A DNA stretch of 64,000 nucleotides from an uncultured Flavobacteriales bacterium (GCA_938074325.1 CALJFZ010000017.1:62001-126000); one strand, 5' to 3'; positions 10,401 to 18,584 are shown, numbered from the stretch's first letter. Made by a program: numbers and translations. The notes: a model not told the origin generated them from the letters alone.

Positions 10401-10819
10401 TTGCCTCCTTTCAAGGCGTAAATATCTGGATTCAGATTATTGGAAGGATTCACCTCGTAATAGGCTTGGATCAGCGTCGTTGACGTGATGCGTATGCCCT
10501 TATTCAAGACGGTGTTTGGGGGCTTGTTTTCAACCTGGTACAGCCAAGGTGCCAAATTCAACGAGGAGACACTGTTGGCAGGCACGCTGATGGTCTGGGT
10601 GGGAAAACCGGCGTTGGCGGGCTGTTCGACCGTTACAATCGCGGATTGGTCAAACGTTGCGAAACGCAGCAGGGTAGGGCTGTCCCCGTGATTGGCCCAT
10701 ACCTCGGGAGCTACAAACCAAAACTCCGTATCCACTTGCGCATGAGCAGGCGTGGCGAGTCCTATCCACAGGCCGAGGACGACCAGTCCTACCAAACGGA
10801 TTGTGCGTGTAGAATTCAA
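7418..10819 (-). CDS. Large Ig-like surface protein with IgGFc-binding-like N-terminus and T9SS type B (CHU_C) C-terminus (paralogue of 3000-6533)
   Basis: A 1133-aa exported protein and first gene of the four-gene minus operon. The start is a TTG at 10819 (L/MNSTRTIRLVGLVVL) followed by a signal peptide ending 'PAHAQ'; no ATG precedes the signal peptide. The first ~430 residues run parallel to the paralogue ('DTEFWFVAPEVWANHGD', 'GFDIVATEDNTTIEI', 'LGIINGGASSGTRYGYFSN'). Residues ~430-950 contain Ig-like repeats built around 'Y.WSGPDG' and 'D.GWYTVSG' segments with paired cysteines. The end ('NIISPNQDAQNERFALP', 'CRIYNRWGQTVYTSSD', 'GTYYYEVLI') is a CHU_C/type B sorting domain. Probably a cell-surface adhesin; the ligand is unknown. 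Confidence 0.82.
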   Translation of the reverse strand: MNSTRTIRLVGLVVLGLWIGLATPAHAQVDTEFWFVAPEVWANHGDSPTLLRFATFDQSAIVTVEQPANAGFPTQTISVPANSVSSLNLAPWLYQVENKPPNTVLNKGIRITSTTLIQAYYEVNPSNNLNPDIYALKGGNALGTNFFIPLQNYLNNGYTQSPSGFDIVATEDNTTIEITPRKPIVGHAQNVTFTITLDAGETWSGRATSTAASQHPFGTVVNSDKPIAITISDDSLNGTPYGGCADLFGDQIVPADIVGTEYIAIKGNLNGPDKVFFIPTEPNTTISVNGNVVTTLTNLTSIYSHTLYATAAYYEASAPVYALHLTGFGCEVGGALLPPIVCTGSQEVAFIRSTNEFMGLKILVPDGGEDDFEFNGDPDQIVASQFSDVPGTDGAWKYANITGSGFVPQLAASRLYNSTSVFHLGIINGGASSGTRYGYFSNYAAQAYVVQVDDNTLCDGDELNLESNLLLGATYDWTGPNGFTAQGNPYPFGQVNMADAGEYIVSGFVGSCPIENDTLNLLVYPFPETPTISGDSVVCEGAPLMLWTDTLETVQYQWSGPDGFYPSQESILESSATMEHEGTYTLVINDHGCLSQPALWDVAVTPEQALSISATNESLCQGEAFTLEAGAIAGASYAWSGPDGTQASNQSGMQVTNAQPDDSGWYTVSGQASDCPLVPDSVWMEVVPNPIVNGVNAPAVCLGNEATFTADFTSDGGADIIWMNASGDTLGFGNPWQIDSANWEDAQAYTVSVAFNGCAADPVAFVFDLVPPQDLEVIDANGDPIDSDQICQGDAWEIFGAGPDGTNWNWTGPENMSATDQSVSLFNAQPDESGWYTVNGAVGTCPMNPDSVYLEVYPTPAPPVLTGFDEICEGSDWSLSGTTAGNGTILWFHPFWGNHEGTTWSFIDVPLGANGMYEAYVLESNCPSPIASGTLTVVPLPEVQAQDFSTIQIDHCPDHTPALDLPEWDPLYNVNWTFTDEEENTIDFGSGPAMVAMEDGLYTAYLNTGAPCNLTATGSFEVETVLCELIVPNIISPNQDAQNERFALPDLTYFPSSTCRIYNRWGQTVYTSSDFGNAAGWEPNLEEASEGTYYYEVLINRVSGDLTVTDEHGTATYTEPGPIQLVGSLTLVR

Positions 10820-10926
10820 TGGAGTGACTTTGGTGAGGACAAGGTAATTATTTCATTGACTTTTTGCGGGTTACGAATGCAACGAAAACGACGGTGTTCC
10901 CGTAGACCTGTACAAAAAGACCCGCC

Positions 10927-11319
10927 ATGGCGTACATCTGGAACCCCAATGCTCTTCCCCAATTTGATCAAAAAGCGCTCGTTTTACGCATTCCTGCTTC
11001 GGGCTTGTTTGCTCGAATAAGTGGGCCCATTGTGGAGTTGTTGAGCCAATTGCCGTTCGCAGATGTTGACGCAGCAGCAGCTGCTTGGCAAGAGCGCTGC
11101 AACCGTGGAGATAACGCAGCTCAGAGCGCAAGCATTGTTTGGCATGAACTGATTGATGCCGGCGCCATCCGTGAGGTGGAATTTGAGATGCCATTGAATG
11201 AAAGCAATGTACACGAATGGGTAACCCTCGCTCGTGGAGAAGTGCATTCGCGGATCCATCGGTTCATGGAAGCACAAGATTTCCTCGCAGACGATGATGT
11301 TCTGCACGTAGGTGCCTGA
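10927..11319 (+). CDS. Hypothetical cytoplasmic protein, 130 aa
   Basis: An ATG ORF divergent from the CHU_C operon (108-nt gap). The product has no signal peptide or membrane segment; it is Ala-rich in the middle ('FADVDAAAAAWQERC') and acidic towards the C-terminus ('MEAQDFLADDDVLHVG'). I do not recognise the family. It is kept as a real gene because it fills a gap between well-supported genes, has an ordinary soluble-protein composition and no better ORF competes on either strand. It is followed 41 nt later by a lipoprotein gene on the same strand. Confidence 0.55.
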   Translation: MAYIWNPNALPQFDQKALVLRIPASGLFARISGPIVELLSQLPFADVDAAAAAWQERCNRGDNAAQSASIVWHELIDAGAIREVEFEMPLNESNVHEWVTLARGEVHSRIHRFMEAQDFLADDDVLHVGA

Positions 11320-11335
11320 CCGCGTTTTGTGTCGG

Positions 11336-11343
11336 TATCTTCG
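11336..11343 (+). promoter_or_regulatory. Candidate Bacteroidetes -7 box (TATCTTCG) for the lipoprotein gene
   Basis: TATCTTCG differs from TAnnTTTG at one position and ends 17 nt before the ATG at 11361. No clear -33 TTTG is present at the usual spacing, so support is weak. Confidence 0.3.
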
Positions 11344-11360
11344 CGGAATACCCTGCACGG

Positions 11361-11774
11361 ATGCGACACCCTTTATCCTCCCTTTTTTCCTGCGCCCTTG
11401 TGACGGTGGCGTTGGCCTTGATTTCTTGTGAGGGGAACACCCGGCTCGAATGGAACCTTCAGAACAACGCTTCGTCCGATGTTTACGTGGTTCACAAAGC
11501 CTGGGATTATAGCTCAATACCGCCCGACACTCTTTTCGTGCCTGCGGGTGAGACGCTGCAGCTCGGCATCAACGACGTTCTTGGCGGAAATGCGACACCG
11601 TGGGCGCCTGTGAGTTTCATCGACACGCTTTTCATCACGACAGCATCGGGTGCTTTGTGTACCAAAGATTGGACAGAGACCGATGAGTGGGGAATCGTAA
11701 GCCAAGAGGAGCGCAGGATTCCCTCCAACTGGTCACACATCTATTTCTTCCGGGTTGAAGACAGCGACTTTTAA
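11361..11774 (+). CDS. Small predicted lipoprotein, 137 aa
   Basis: The N-terminus (MRHPLSSLFSCALVTVALALISC|EGN) is a lipoprotein signal peptide with the lipidation Cys in 'LISC', so the mature protein should be anchored in the membrane, probably the outer one. The remainder ('WNLQNNASSDVYVVHKAWDY', 'IPSNWSHIYFFRVEDSDF') is short and beta-rich; I do not recognise a family. Its stop overlaps the AMP nucleosidase stop on the other strand by 4 nt (convergent). No functional inference is possible from context. Confidence 0.62.
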   Translation: MRHPLSSLFSCALVTVALALISCEGNTRLEWNLQNNASSDVYVVHKAWDYSSIPPDTLFVPAGETLQLGINDVLGGNATPWAPVSFIDTLFITTASGALCTKDWTETDEWGIVSQEERRIPSNWSHIYFFRVEDSDF

Positions 11775-12544
11775 CGCCATTTCAAGTGGCGGATGGACCG
11801 CCCCTCTGTCTGTATTTCTTTGAGTGAGTCGATGCCAATGCGGATGTGTTCATCTACATAATTCGCGGTCACTTTAGCGTCGCTGGCATCGGTCTTTACA
11901 CCGGACGGCGTCATGGGTTCGTCGCTGACCAGCAACAGCGCCCCCACCGATAAGCGGTTCGCAAACCCGACGGAAAACAAGGTGGCGGTTTCCATGTCAA
12001 TGGCCTGCGCCCGGGTACTACGGAGGTAGGCCTTGAAGGCATCATCGTGTTCCCACACCCTTCGGTTGGTTGTGTACACGGATCCGGTGTAGTAGTCGCG
12101 GTTGTAGTCTCGAACTGTCGAGGAAATGGCTCGCTGCAACGCAAAGCTGGGCAGTGCGGGGACTTCCGGAGGAAAATAATCGTTGGAAGTTCCTTCTCCT
12201 CGGATGCCCGCGAGGGGGAGGATGAGGTCTCCGATGCGATTCTTTTCTTTCAACGCGCCGCATTTGCCCAAGAAGAGGACCGCACGGGGGGCAATGGCGG
12301 ACAGCAAGTCCATGACCGTGGCCGCATTCGCACTGCCCATCCCAAAGTTGATCAGGGTGATGTCTCCAGCCGTGGCGCATGGCATGGCCTTGTCCCTCCC
12401 CACAATTTCGCAGGAATTCCATTCGGCAAACTTCTCCAGGTAGTTGCTGAAGTTGGTGAGTAAGATGTGGCTCCCAAACGCATCGAGTTGCATGCCGGTG
12501 TACCGAGGAAGCCAATTGTTGACGATGTCTTGTTTTGTGCGCAT
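11771..12544 (-). CDS. amn: AMP nucleosidase (purine nucleoside phosphorylase superfamily)
   Basis: Catalyses AMP + H2O to adenine + ribose 5-phosphate. I place the start at the ATG at 12544 (MRTKQDIVNNWLPRYTG), giving 257 aa, the usual size of the short Bacteroidetes enzymes that lack the N-terminal domain of E. coli Amn; the 47 extra residues in the ORF track run into the promoter of the divergent cdd gene. Family segments visible are 'LINFGMGSANAATVMDLLSA', 'VLFLGKCGALKEKNRIGD', 'AIDMETATLFSVGFAN' (the Met-Glu of the nucleoside site) and 'LLVSDEPMTPSGVKT'. It is divergently placed next to pyrimidine salvage genes, which fits a role in nucleotide turnover. Confidence 0.86.
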   Translation of the reverse strand: MRTKQDIVNNWLPRYTGMQLDAFGSHILLTNFSNYLEKFAEWNSCEIVGRDKAMPCATAGDITLINFGMGSANAATVMDLLSAIAPRAVLFLGKCGALKEKNRIGDLILPLAGIRGEGTSNDYFPPEVPALPSFALQRAISSTVRDYNRDYYTGSVYTTNRRVWEHDDAFKAYLRSTRAQAIDMETATLFSVGFANRLSVGALLLVSDEPMTPSGVKTDASDAKVTANYVDEHIRIGIDSLKEIQTEGRSIRHLKWR

Positions 12545-12594
12545 GTTGGCAATGTAACGCACGGAGGACCAATTTAATTTCTTTACTTGGTGCC

Positions 12595-13071
12595 ATGATT
12601 CGAAGGATTGAACACACCTTTTGCCTTGAAGAGTGGAAAGCGCAGGACCTAAGCGCAGAAGACCAAGCGTTGTTGCAGGCTGCATACGAAGCGTGTGAAT
12701 CGGCCTATTCGCCGTACTCCAAATTCAATGTAGGCTCGGCCGTCCAACTCGAGGACGGTACCCTCATCAAAGGGAGCAACCAGGAAAATGCGGCCTATCC
12801 CAGTGGATTGTGCGCAGAACGCGTTGCTTTCTTTACGGCGGGTGCCCAGCATGCTGGTACGCGCATCATCGCCGCCGCGGTCGTTACCAACAGCTCCATG
12901 CCCGTGGAAGATTTTTCGCCTTGCGGCGGCTGCCGTCAAGTCATGCTCGAATCGGAGGAAAGGCAGAACGAAAACATTCGGTTCTTGATGCAGACGGGTG
13001 GGGAATCACATGTCCTCGTCTCGGACAGCGTGGCCCAATTTCTTCCGCTTTCGTTCAAACTACCGCACTGA
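12595..13071 (+). CDS. cdd: Cytidine deaminase
   Basis: Deaminates cytidine/deoxycytidine to uridine/deoxyuridine. The start is taken as the ATG at 12595 (MIRRIEHTFCLEEW), giving 158 aa; the longer track ORF overlaps the divergent amn start. The zinc and catalytic motifs are visible: 'SGLCAERVAFF' (Cys ligand and the catalytic Glu of the C-A-E motif) and 'SPCGGCRQVM' (PCxxC, two further Cys ligands). 'YSPYSKFNVGSA' is the usual substrate-site segment. It heads a same-strand series with an exported unknown, a nucleoside transporter and thymidine phosphorylase, making a pyrimidine nucleoside salvage cluster. Confidence 0.9.
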   Translation: MIRRIEHTFCLEEWKAQDLSAEDQALLQAAYEACESAYSPYSKFNVGSAVQLEDGTLIKGSNQENAAYPSGLCAERVAFFTAGAQHAGTRIIAAAVVTNSSMPVEDFSPCGGCRQVMLESEERQNENIRFLMQTGGESHVLVSDSVAQFLPLSFKLPH

Positions 13072-13108
13072 GTGCAACATTGAGGTGCATCTGGCCGTAA
13101 ACCGCAAC

Positions 13109-14359
13109 ATGCGGACGGCCCAATACTGTGCATTCGGAATATTCACGTGGTTCCTCATAACCTCTGTGCAGCATGTTCACGCCCAATCGGTAGAGGGCCT
13201 GCACCGCATCCAATTCGAATCCGCTGGCGGGCTCACTTGGAACCCCGATCAAAGCCTGCATCCCTTGGTGAGCGGGCATACGCGGTCCTCGGTTTCCGGA
13301 TGGGGAACCCAAGATTGGGGCGCCAACACCATGACCTGGCAAGCCAAGTCCGAAGTCCTCGGATTCGCTGGCACGGACTTCGAATCCCGAAAGACATCCC
13401 ACTTGACTTGGTCCTTGGAGCGGGCTTTGAATGAGAATGTTTCGACCGGTTTACGTGCAGGCGGATTCAGTGGGGACGTACTGGAACGGAACCTCCGGAA
13501 TGCCGAGGAATGGAGCCTGTTCGATGCGACCCAATGGAATGCCCGGTGGTGGTTGACCTTGAATAACGGGCTGCGACACGGACAACTATATGCGCACCGT
13601 GAAGAGTGGAACTACCGCACCTTGGGCGGGCTTGATCGCCGAGAATTTGCCTTTGGGTCGAGCTTAAATCTTCCCATTCTCACACGCGTTCGCGGCAAGC
13701 GAGGGCTGCTGAAGGTGAACCAACAGCGGACCCACCACCTCGCCAATCTTGTTGTTTGCTTTGAACATCGGGAAACGCAATTTGATGGATGGGCGCTGGG
13801 TGAAGGGCCGGTGGCAGGAGGAGATTGGTTGCGATCGGACGCCGTTTCTGCGTTCAACGGCACCTTGGAAGGGTTGAGTCTGTGGACAGAGACAAAGGGG
13901 GAATTACGGTTGGAACTCGAGGAAATAAGCGGGATTGGTGGTGGATTGAGCAGCGGTTGGGTTTATCGGCAAGATGAGGTGCGCAGAGCTTACGATGCAT
14001 GGACGTTCCGTTCCGCTGGTTGGATCTCCGGGGCATCCGCCCAATGGGCAGGTCGACTCATGTGGCAACGCGATGCGGTAACCCATCCGGAATTAACCGT
14101 GGTGAATGAATCCGGCTGGGAGGCATATCGCTATGCAAACTCGGAGGTTCAATTCCGACTCGAGCGCGGAGTGAAAAATGGATGGGGCGTGTTCACGGAG
14201 GGTCAAGCCCAATTCTGGAGATCCAACGCGACCGACCAGGGATGGTACCAGCGAGGCGATTGGAATGCATGGAGCCTCCGCGTAGGATGGATTTGGCAGC
14301 GTTCCAATGAAGCCCGGTGGGTACAACACCATGCTCCTGTTCGCCGAATGGCACCTTGA
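13109..14359 (+). CDS. Exported protein of unknown function, possibly an outer-membrane beta-barrel
   Basis: I start this at the ATG at 13109, where a signal peptide begins ([17 protein letters not shown], cleavage after 'VHAQ'); this gives 416 aa and places it 37 nt after cdd. The mature part is rich in Trp, Arg and alternating polar/hydrophobic stretches ('[19 protein letters not shown]', '[12 protein letters not shown]'), a pattern common in outer-membrane beta-barrels, but the C-terminus lacks the usual terminal Phe. I do not recognise a family. Sitting between cytidine deaminase and a nucleoside transporter, it could take part in nucleoside passage across the outer membrane; that is inference from position only. 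Confidence 0.6.
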   Translation: MRTAQYCAFGIFTWFLITSVQHVHAQSVEGLHRIQFESAGGLTWNPDQSLHPLVSGHTRSSVSGWGTQDWGANTMTWQAKSEVLGFAGTDFESRKTSHLTWSLERALNENVSTGLRAGGFSGDVLERNLRNAEEWSLFDATQWNARWWLTLNNGLRHGQLYAHREEWNYRTLGGLDRREFAFGSSLNLPILTRVRGKRGLLKVNQQRTHHLANLVVCFEHRETQFDGWALGEGPVAGGDWLRSDAVSAFNGTLEGLSLWTETKGELRLELEEISGIGGGLSSGWVYRQDEVRRAYDAWTFRSAGWISGASAQWAGRLMWQRDAVTHPELTVVNESGWEAYRYANSEVQFRLERGVKNGWGVFTEGQAQFWRSNATDQGWYQRGDWNAWSLRVGWIWQRSNEARWVQHHAPVRRMAP

Positions 14360-14384
14360 ATGCCGAGATTCCTCGGATGCATTG

Positions 14385-14392
14385 TAGATTCG
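14385..14392 (+). promoter_or_regulatory. Candidate -7 box (TAGATTCG) just upstream of the nucleoside transporter
   Basis: TAGATTCG matches TAnnTTTG with one mismatch and ends 5 nt before the ATG at 14398. If real, the transcript would start at or very near the start codon (leaderless). Confidence 0.3.
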
Positions 14393-14397
14393 CTTCC

Positions 14398-15660
14398 ATG
14401 ACAGTGATGATGAGTCTCGTGGGCATGGTTGTGTTGGTGGGCATTGCATTTGCCGCCTCCCACAACCGCAAAGCCATCAAGTTGAGAACGGTTTTGGGCG
14501 CTTTCGGAATTCAGTTGTTCTTCGGGGCGTTCGTCCTGTATTTCCCATTTGGAAAATCAGTATTGGTGGCTATTTCCGAAGGGGTCCAGCGCGTGATCGA
14601 TTACGGAAACGACGGCATCACCTTCATCTTTGGAGGCTTGAATTCGGACCAAATGTTCGAAGTGTTTGGGGGTTCAGGATTTGTGTTCGCCATCCGCGTG
14701 CTGCCGGTCATCATTTTCTTTTCCTCGTTGATTGCCGTGTTGTACCACATCGGAATCATGCAATGGGTGATCAATGTTTTGGGAGGGGGATTGCGAAAAG
14801 CCTTGGGGACATCCCGTGCTGAATCCCTGTCCGCCACGGCCAACATTTTCGTAGGCCAAACGGAGGCCCCGCTGGTCGTCCGTCCGTTCATCAAAAGCAT
14901 GACGTCCTCTGAACTCTTTGCGGTCATGGTGGGCGGATTGGCTTCGGTTGCGGGTTCGGTGCTGGCGGGCTACGCTTCCTTGGGGGTGCCGTTGGAATAC
15001 CTGATTGCGGCCTCTTTCATGGCAGCTCCGGGTGGGTTGCTTTTTGCGAAGTTGATTTATCCCGAAACGGAAGCACCGCGAGAAGCCTTGAGCAAGGAGG
15101 AGATGGACGAAGAATTGGACGGGCAGTCGGTCAATGTGATCGATGCGGCTGCTAATGGTGCAGCTTCCGGCTTGAAGCTCGCCATGAATGTTGGAGCAAT
15201 GCTTTTGGCATTTGTGGGGTTGATCGCGCTTGTCAATGGCCTGTTCAGCGGTGTCGGTGGTTGGTTTGATTTTCCGGAGCTCACCTTGGAGTTGATTTTG
15301 GGGTATGTCTTTGCCCCATTGGCGTTTTTGATTGGTGTGCCTTGGAGCGAAGCAATCGTGGCCGGGTCGTTCATCGGTCAGAAATTGATTGTGAACGAAT
15401 TTGTGGCCTACCTGAATTTTGCTCCCTACCTCGCTGAAGGCGCCGAGGTGGTTCTTTCAGAGAAAACCAAGGCCATCGTTTCCTTCGCTCTGTGTGGTTT
15501 TGCCAACCTTTCATCCATCGCCATTTTGTTGGGCGGTTTGGGGTCATTGGCGCCGTCGCGCCGGCAGGACATCGCGCGTTTTGGCCTGAAGGCAGTGCTT
15601 GCAGCCACCCTGTCCAATTTGATGTCGGCCACCATCGCCGGTCTCTTTTTATCCTTGTAA
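14398..15660 (+). CDS. Concentrative nucleoside transporter (CNT/NupC family)
   Basis: A polytopic inner-membrane importer of nucleosides driven by an ion gradient. Start chosen at the ATG at 14398 ([19 protein letters not shown]), giving 420 aa as usual for bacterial CNTs; the track ORF starts inside the previous gene. The diagnostic segment '[17 protein letters not shown]' (G-Q-T-E-A-P) is followed by '[20 protein letters not shown]' and '[19 protein letters not shown]'. The second half holds '[20 protein letters not shown]', 'NEFVAYLNF' and '[20 protein letters not shown]', all standard CNT elements. With cdd upstream and deoA 8 nt downstream, it probably feeds imported pyrimidine nucleosides into salvage and catabolism. 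Confidence 0.9.
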   Translation: MTVMMSLVGMVVLVGIAFAASHNRKAIKLRTVLGAFGIQLFFGAFVLYFPFGKSVLVAISEGVQRVIDYGNDGITFIFGGLNSDQMFEVFGGSGFVFAIRVLPVIIFFSSLIAVLYHIGIMQWVINVLGGGLRKALGTSRAESLSATANIFVGQTEAPLVVRPFIKSMTSSELFAVMVGGLASVAGSVLAGYASLGVPLEYLIAASFMAAPGGLLFAKLIYPETEAPREALSKEEMDEELDGQSVNVIDAAANGAASGLKLAMNVGAMLLAFVGLIALVNGLFSGVGGWFDFPELTLELILGYVFAPLAFLIGVPWSEAIVAGSFIGQKLIVNEFVAYLNFAPYLAEGAEVVLSEKTKAIVSFALCGFANLSSIAILLGGLGSLAPSRRQDIARFGLKAVLAATLSNLMSATIAGLFLSL

Positions 15661-15668
15661 CGAACGTT

Positions 15669-17006
15669 TTGGAGACCATCCTCATTCCCGAAATCATTCG
15701 GAAAAAACGCGACGGACACGCGTTGTCGTCAGCGGAGATTCAGCGCTTTGTGGAGGGCGTAACCTCCGAAGAAGTTACCGATGCGCAAATCGCAGCGTTC
15801 TCGATGGCCTGCATATTCCAAGACGTGAGTTTTCAGGAGCGCACGGATCTGACATTGGCCATGCGCGACTCCGGAAGGGTGTTGCGGTGGGATGCTCAGT
15901 TACTCGGTGGTCCGGTGTTAGATAAGCATTCTACAGGGGGCGTAGGGGATACAGTGTCCTTTGTTTTGGCACCCATTCTCGCAGCATGCGGCGGATTCGT
16001 TCCCATGATTGCCGGCAGGGGACTCGCGCACACGGGCGGAACCATTGATAAACTTGAGGCTATACCCGGTTACAATACCGCCCCGTCCGAGGACCGTTTT
16101 CGAGCCGCAGTCCGCGATTGTGGATTCGCGATCGCGGGACAGACGGCCGATTTCGCCCCTGCTGATCGGCGCATGTATGCTACCCGTGACGTGACGGCGA
16201 CCGTCGAGCAATACGGGCTCATCACGGCCAGCATTCTCTCCAAAAAGCTCGCGGCAGGCTTGGGCTCATTGGTCATGGACATTAAGGTCGGGAACGGCGC
16301 GTTCATGACGGACCTGCATGTCGCTCGTGAGTTGTCGGATTCCTTGTGCACCGTTGGCACACAGGCCGGTATGCCGACAGAGGCCCTGTTGACGGATATG
16401 AGTCAGCCTTTGGCCAATTCTGCAGGCAACGGATTGGAGGTGCTGGAGGCCATGGCGATCCTGCGCGGCGAAATTTCAACGGGAAGGCTTTACGAAGTAA
16501 CCAAGGCCCTTGCCATTCGAAACGGGCGCCAAGCCGGTTTGTTCCAAACCGATCAAGAGGGTGCCAAAGCCGTTGATCGCGCCCTCGCATCCGGAACGGC
16601 CGGTGAGCATTTTAACCGCTCCATTGCGGCCATGGGCGGTCCCATGGACCTGCTCAGCAATCCCCATCACATTCACGTTGCACCCATCGTGAAGCCCGTC
16701 TATGCTGAAGAGGCGGATTGGGGCAAGTACGCCGCGGAGGTACAAACCCGGCAGTTGGGGTTAGCGGTGGTGGATCTCGGTGGAGGCCGCACGCGTGCAG
16801 GTCAGGACATCGATCATGCTGTGGGGTGCGTAGACTGGATGCGACTGGGTGCTAAGGCAAACAGGGAAACGCCGCTTGCAGTCGTACATGCGCGTACAGA
16901 AGCGGATTTTGCGCGCGCAGCTGCGCGGATTCGAGGCGCCTTCCGCTTCACTGAAGAAACCGAAGAAACCGCCGGTCCCGTTGTCATCGAGCACCTGACA
17001 GCGTAA
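15669..17006 (+). CDS. deoA: Thymidine (pyrimidine nucleoside) phosphorylase
   Basis: Splits thymidine/deoxyuridine with phosphate into base and deoxyribose 1-phosphate. The protein closely follows E. coli DeoA throughout: 'EIIRKKRDGHALS', 'LDKHSTGGVGDTVSF' (phosphate site), 'MIAGRGLAHTGGTIDKLEAI', 'MYATRDVTATVEQYGLITAS', 'KVGNGAFM' and 'LLTDMSQPLANSAGNGLEV'. Homology begins at 'ETILIPEIIRKK', so I assign a TTG start at 15669, 8 nt after the transporter stop, giving 445 aa (E. coli 440). The longer track ORF begins inside the transporter gene. No ATG or GTG is available at the right place. Confidence 0.9.
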   Translation: METILIPEIIRKKRDGHALSSAEIQRFVEGVTSEEVTDAQIAAFSMACIFQDVSFQERTDLTLAMRDSGRVLRWDAQLLGGPVLDKHSTGGVGDTVSFVLAPILAACGGFVPMIAGRGLAHTGGTIDKLEAIPGYNTAPSEDRFRAAVRDCGFAIAGQTADFAPADRRMYATRDVTATVEQYGLITASILSKKLAAGLGSLVMDIKVGNGAFMTDLHVARELSDSLCTVGTQAGMPTEALLTDMSQPLANSAGNGLEVLEAMAILRGEISTGRLYEVTKALAIRNGRQAGLFQTDQEGAKAVDRALASGTAGEHFNRSIAAMGGPMDLLSNPHHIHVAPIVKPVYAEEADWGKYAAEVQTRQLGLAVVDLGGGRTRAGQDIDHAVGCVDWMRLGAKANRETPLAVVHARTEADFARAAARIRGAFRFTEETEETAGPVVIEHLTA

Positions 17007-17011
17007 GTTTA
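17004..17011 (+). promoter_or_regulatory. Candidate -7 box (TAAGTTTA) upstream of the nitroreductase
   Basis: TAAGTTTA overlaps the deoA stop codon and ends 4 nt before the ATG at 17016 (CACCATG). It may allow separate, leaderless transcription of the nitroreductase; otherwise this gene is simply the next in the deoA transcript. Confidence 0.28.
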
Positions 17012-17015
17012 CACC

Positions 17016-17795
17016 ATGGTTAAAGTCAAGGTGTTTGACTCTTCAGCAGCGCGGGCTTCGAAGCGTCAAGTGATGGAGGCTCCGGCAACCGATGCAGGTG
17101 CTTTTTACGAGGTGGTGGATTCGCGCAGGAGTGTGCGGATTTATGCAGATGAACCCGTTCCAGAAGATGTGGTGAGGAGGGCCATGGATGCGGCATTGAA
17201 AGCACCCAATTCCTCCAACCTGCAAGTGTGGGAGATCCACTGGGTACGATCAGCAGAAAAGAAGGCCAAACTCGCAACTTACTGCCTTGGACAGCCCGCG
17301 GCCACGACCGCCCAAGAGTTGTTTGTTTTCGTAGCTAGGCCGGACCTGTGGCGCAGGAACAACGACCGCATGATTGCGCATCTGCGTTCCAACCCGAAGA
17401 CACCAGAAAAGGCATTCCAGTACTTTGAGAAGATAACCAAGCTCGTTTACAACCAAGGTCCCTTCGGAATTTTCCGTCCGTTCAAGTGGATTTGGTTTAC
17501 GGTGCGCGGCTGGGGACAGCCGACACCTCGGGAGCCTATCAGTTTGGCCCACATGGACGTTTGGGCCCACAAAACCACAGCCTTGGCCTGCCAAACCTTC
17601 ATGCTCGCTGCGCGGGCCGAAGGCTTTGATTCGTGCCCTATGGAAGGCTTGGACTCCAAGCGTGTGAAGCGGCTTTTGGGCTTGCCACGGAGGGCGGGAG
17701 TGACCATGGCCATTTCCATGGGCAAACGTGCTGAGGGGGGCATTTACAACGAACGCTTCCGATTTGATCAGAAGGACTTCATCCACGAACATTGA
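17016..17795 (+). CDS. Nitroreductase-family flavoprotein
   Basis: A 259-aa protein with the nitroreductase fold signature: 'VVDSRRSVRIYADEPVPEDV' (the S-R-R-S-x-R flavin phosphate-binding start at residues ~33-40), 'ALKAPNSSNLQVWEIHWV' (FMN ring/ribityl contact) and, in the C-terminal half, 'ALACQTFMLAARAEGFDSCP' and 'LGLPRRAGVTMAISMGKRAE'. Such enzymes use FMN and NAD(P)H to reduce nitro compounds, quinones or flavins; the physiological substrate cannot be deduced. It starts 9 nt after deoA and ends 6 nt before a TerC protein gene. Confidence 0.82.
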   Translation: MVKVKVFDSSAARASKRQVMEAPATDAGAFYEVVDSRRSVRIYADEPVPEDVVRRAMDAALKAPNSSNLQVWEIHWVRSAEKKAKLATYCLGQPAATTAQELFVFVARPDLWRRNNDRMIAHLRSNPKTPEKAFQYFEKITKLVYNQGPFGIFRPFKWIWFTVRGWGQPTPREPISLAHMDVWAHKTTALACQTFMLAARAEGFDSCPMEGLDSKRVKRLLGLPRRAGVTMAISMGKRAEGGIYNERFRFDQKDFIHEH

Positions 17796-17801
17796 TGCGC
17801 C

Positions 17802-18584
17802 ATGGATTGGTTGGTTAGCTTGATCATGTTGGTGGCCCTCGAGGCCGTTCTGGGCATCGATAACCTGTTGTATATCGCAATCGAATCAGGTCGAGTTGAC
17901 CCGTTGCAAAAGGTTCGTGTACAGCGAATTGGCATCGCTGGAGCTGTGGTAATGCGCGTTGTTTTGCTCCTTGTCCTGGTGCAACTCATTCAGTGGTTCC
18001 AAAAGCCCTTTGTTGCGTTGAATTGGGAAGGAGTGGTAACGGCGGAAATCAACGGGCACAGCCTCATTGCCATGGCCGGCGGTGGATTCATTGTTTACAC
18101 AGCGGTCAAAGAGGTCTGGCACATGTTGGCCGGTGACTTGAACAGCCATGCCCAAAAAGGCGCGTCGAAGTCCGTGCGTTCAGCAGTAATGGCCATCGTC
18201 TTGATGAACGTTGTGTTTTCATTCGATAGCGTGCTCACGGCGATTGCATTGACCGACAACATGGCCGTCATGGTGACCAGCATTTTGTTGAGCGGTGTGG
18301 TGATGTTGCTCTTGGCGAATCGGGTAGCCGCCTTCCTGCAAAAAAACCGAGCGTATGAAGTGCTCGGTCTTTTCATTCTATTGTTGGTGGGGGTCATGTT
18401 GCTATCCGAAGGCGGGCACTTGGCGCATTTGACCCTCTTCGGTGGCGAAGTGCATGCGCTCAACAAAACGACCTTCTACTTCGCCGTGAGCGTCTTGATT
18501 GCAGTGGATTTGGTCCAATCTCGGTACCAGAAGCGATTGGAGCGCACAGCCGTGAAGCATCAAGAAGCCTCGTCGTCCGAATAA
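17802..18584 (+). CDS. TerC-family integral membrane protein
   Basis: A 260-aa polytopic membrane protein with the TerC features: an acidic-residue motif in helix 1 ('LEAVLGIDNLLYIAI'), the paired motif in the second half ('NVVFSFDSVLTAIALTDN') and 'FILLLVGVMLLSEGGH'. The two Asp/Glu-containing helices are thought to form a metal-ion site; members are linked to tellurite resistance and to Mn2+ or Ca2+ export. It lies 6 nt after the nitroreductase and overlaps the 3' end of convergent asnB by 25 nt. Confidence 0.87.
   Translation: MDWLVSLIMLVALEAVLGIDNLLYIAIESGRVDPLQKVRVQRIGIAGAVVMRVVLLLVLVQLIQWFQKPFVALNWEGVVTAEINGHSLIAMAGGGFIVYTAVKEVWHMLAGDLNSHAQKGASKSVRSAVMAIVLMNVVFSFDSVLTAIALTDNMAVMVTSILLSGVVMLLLANRVAAFLQKNRAYEVLGLFILLLVGVMLLSEGGHLAHLTLFGGEVHALNKTTFYFAVSVLIAVDLVQSRYQKRLERTAVKHQEASSSE

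Noticed and set aside
460-10819. A rhodopsin gene to partner blh
   Set aside because: No ORF in the window shows seven helices with a retinal-binding Lys; the partner, if any, is outside.
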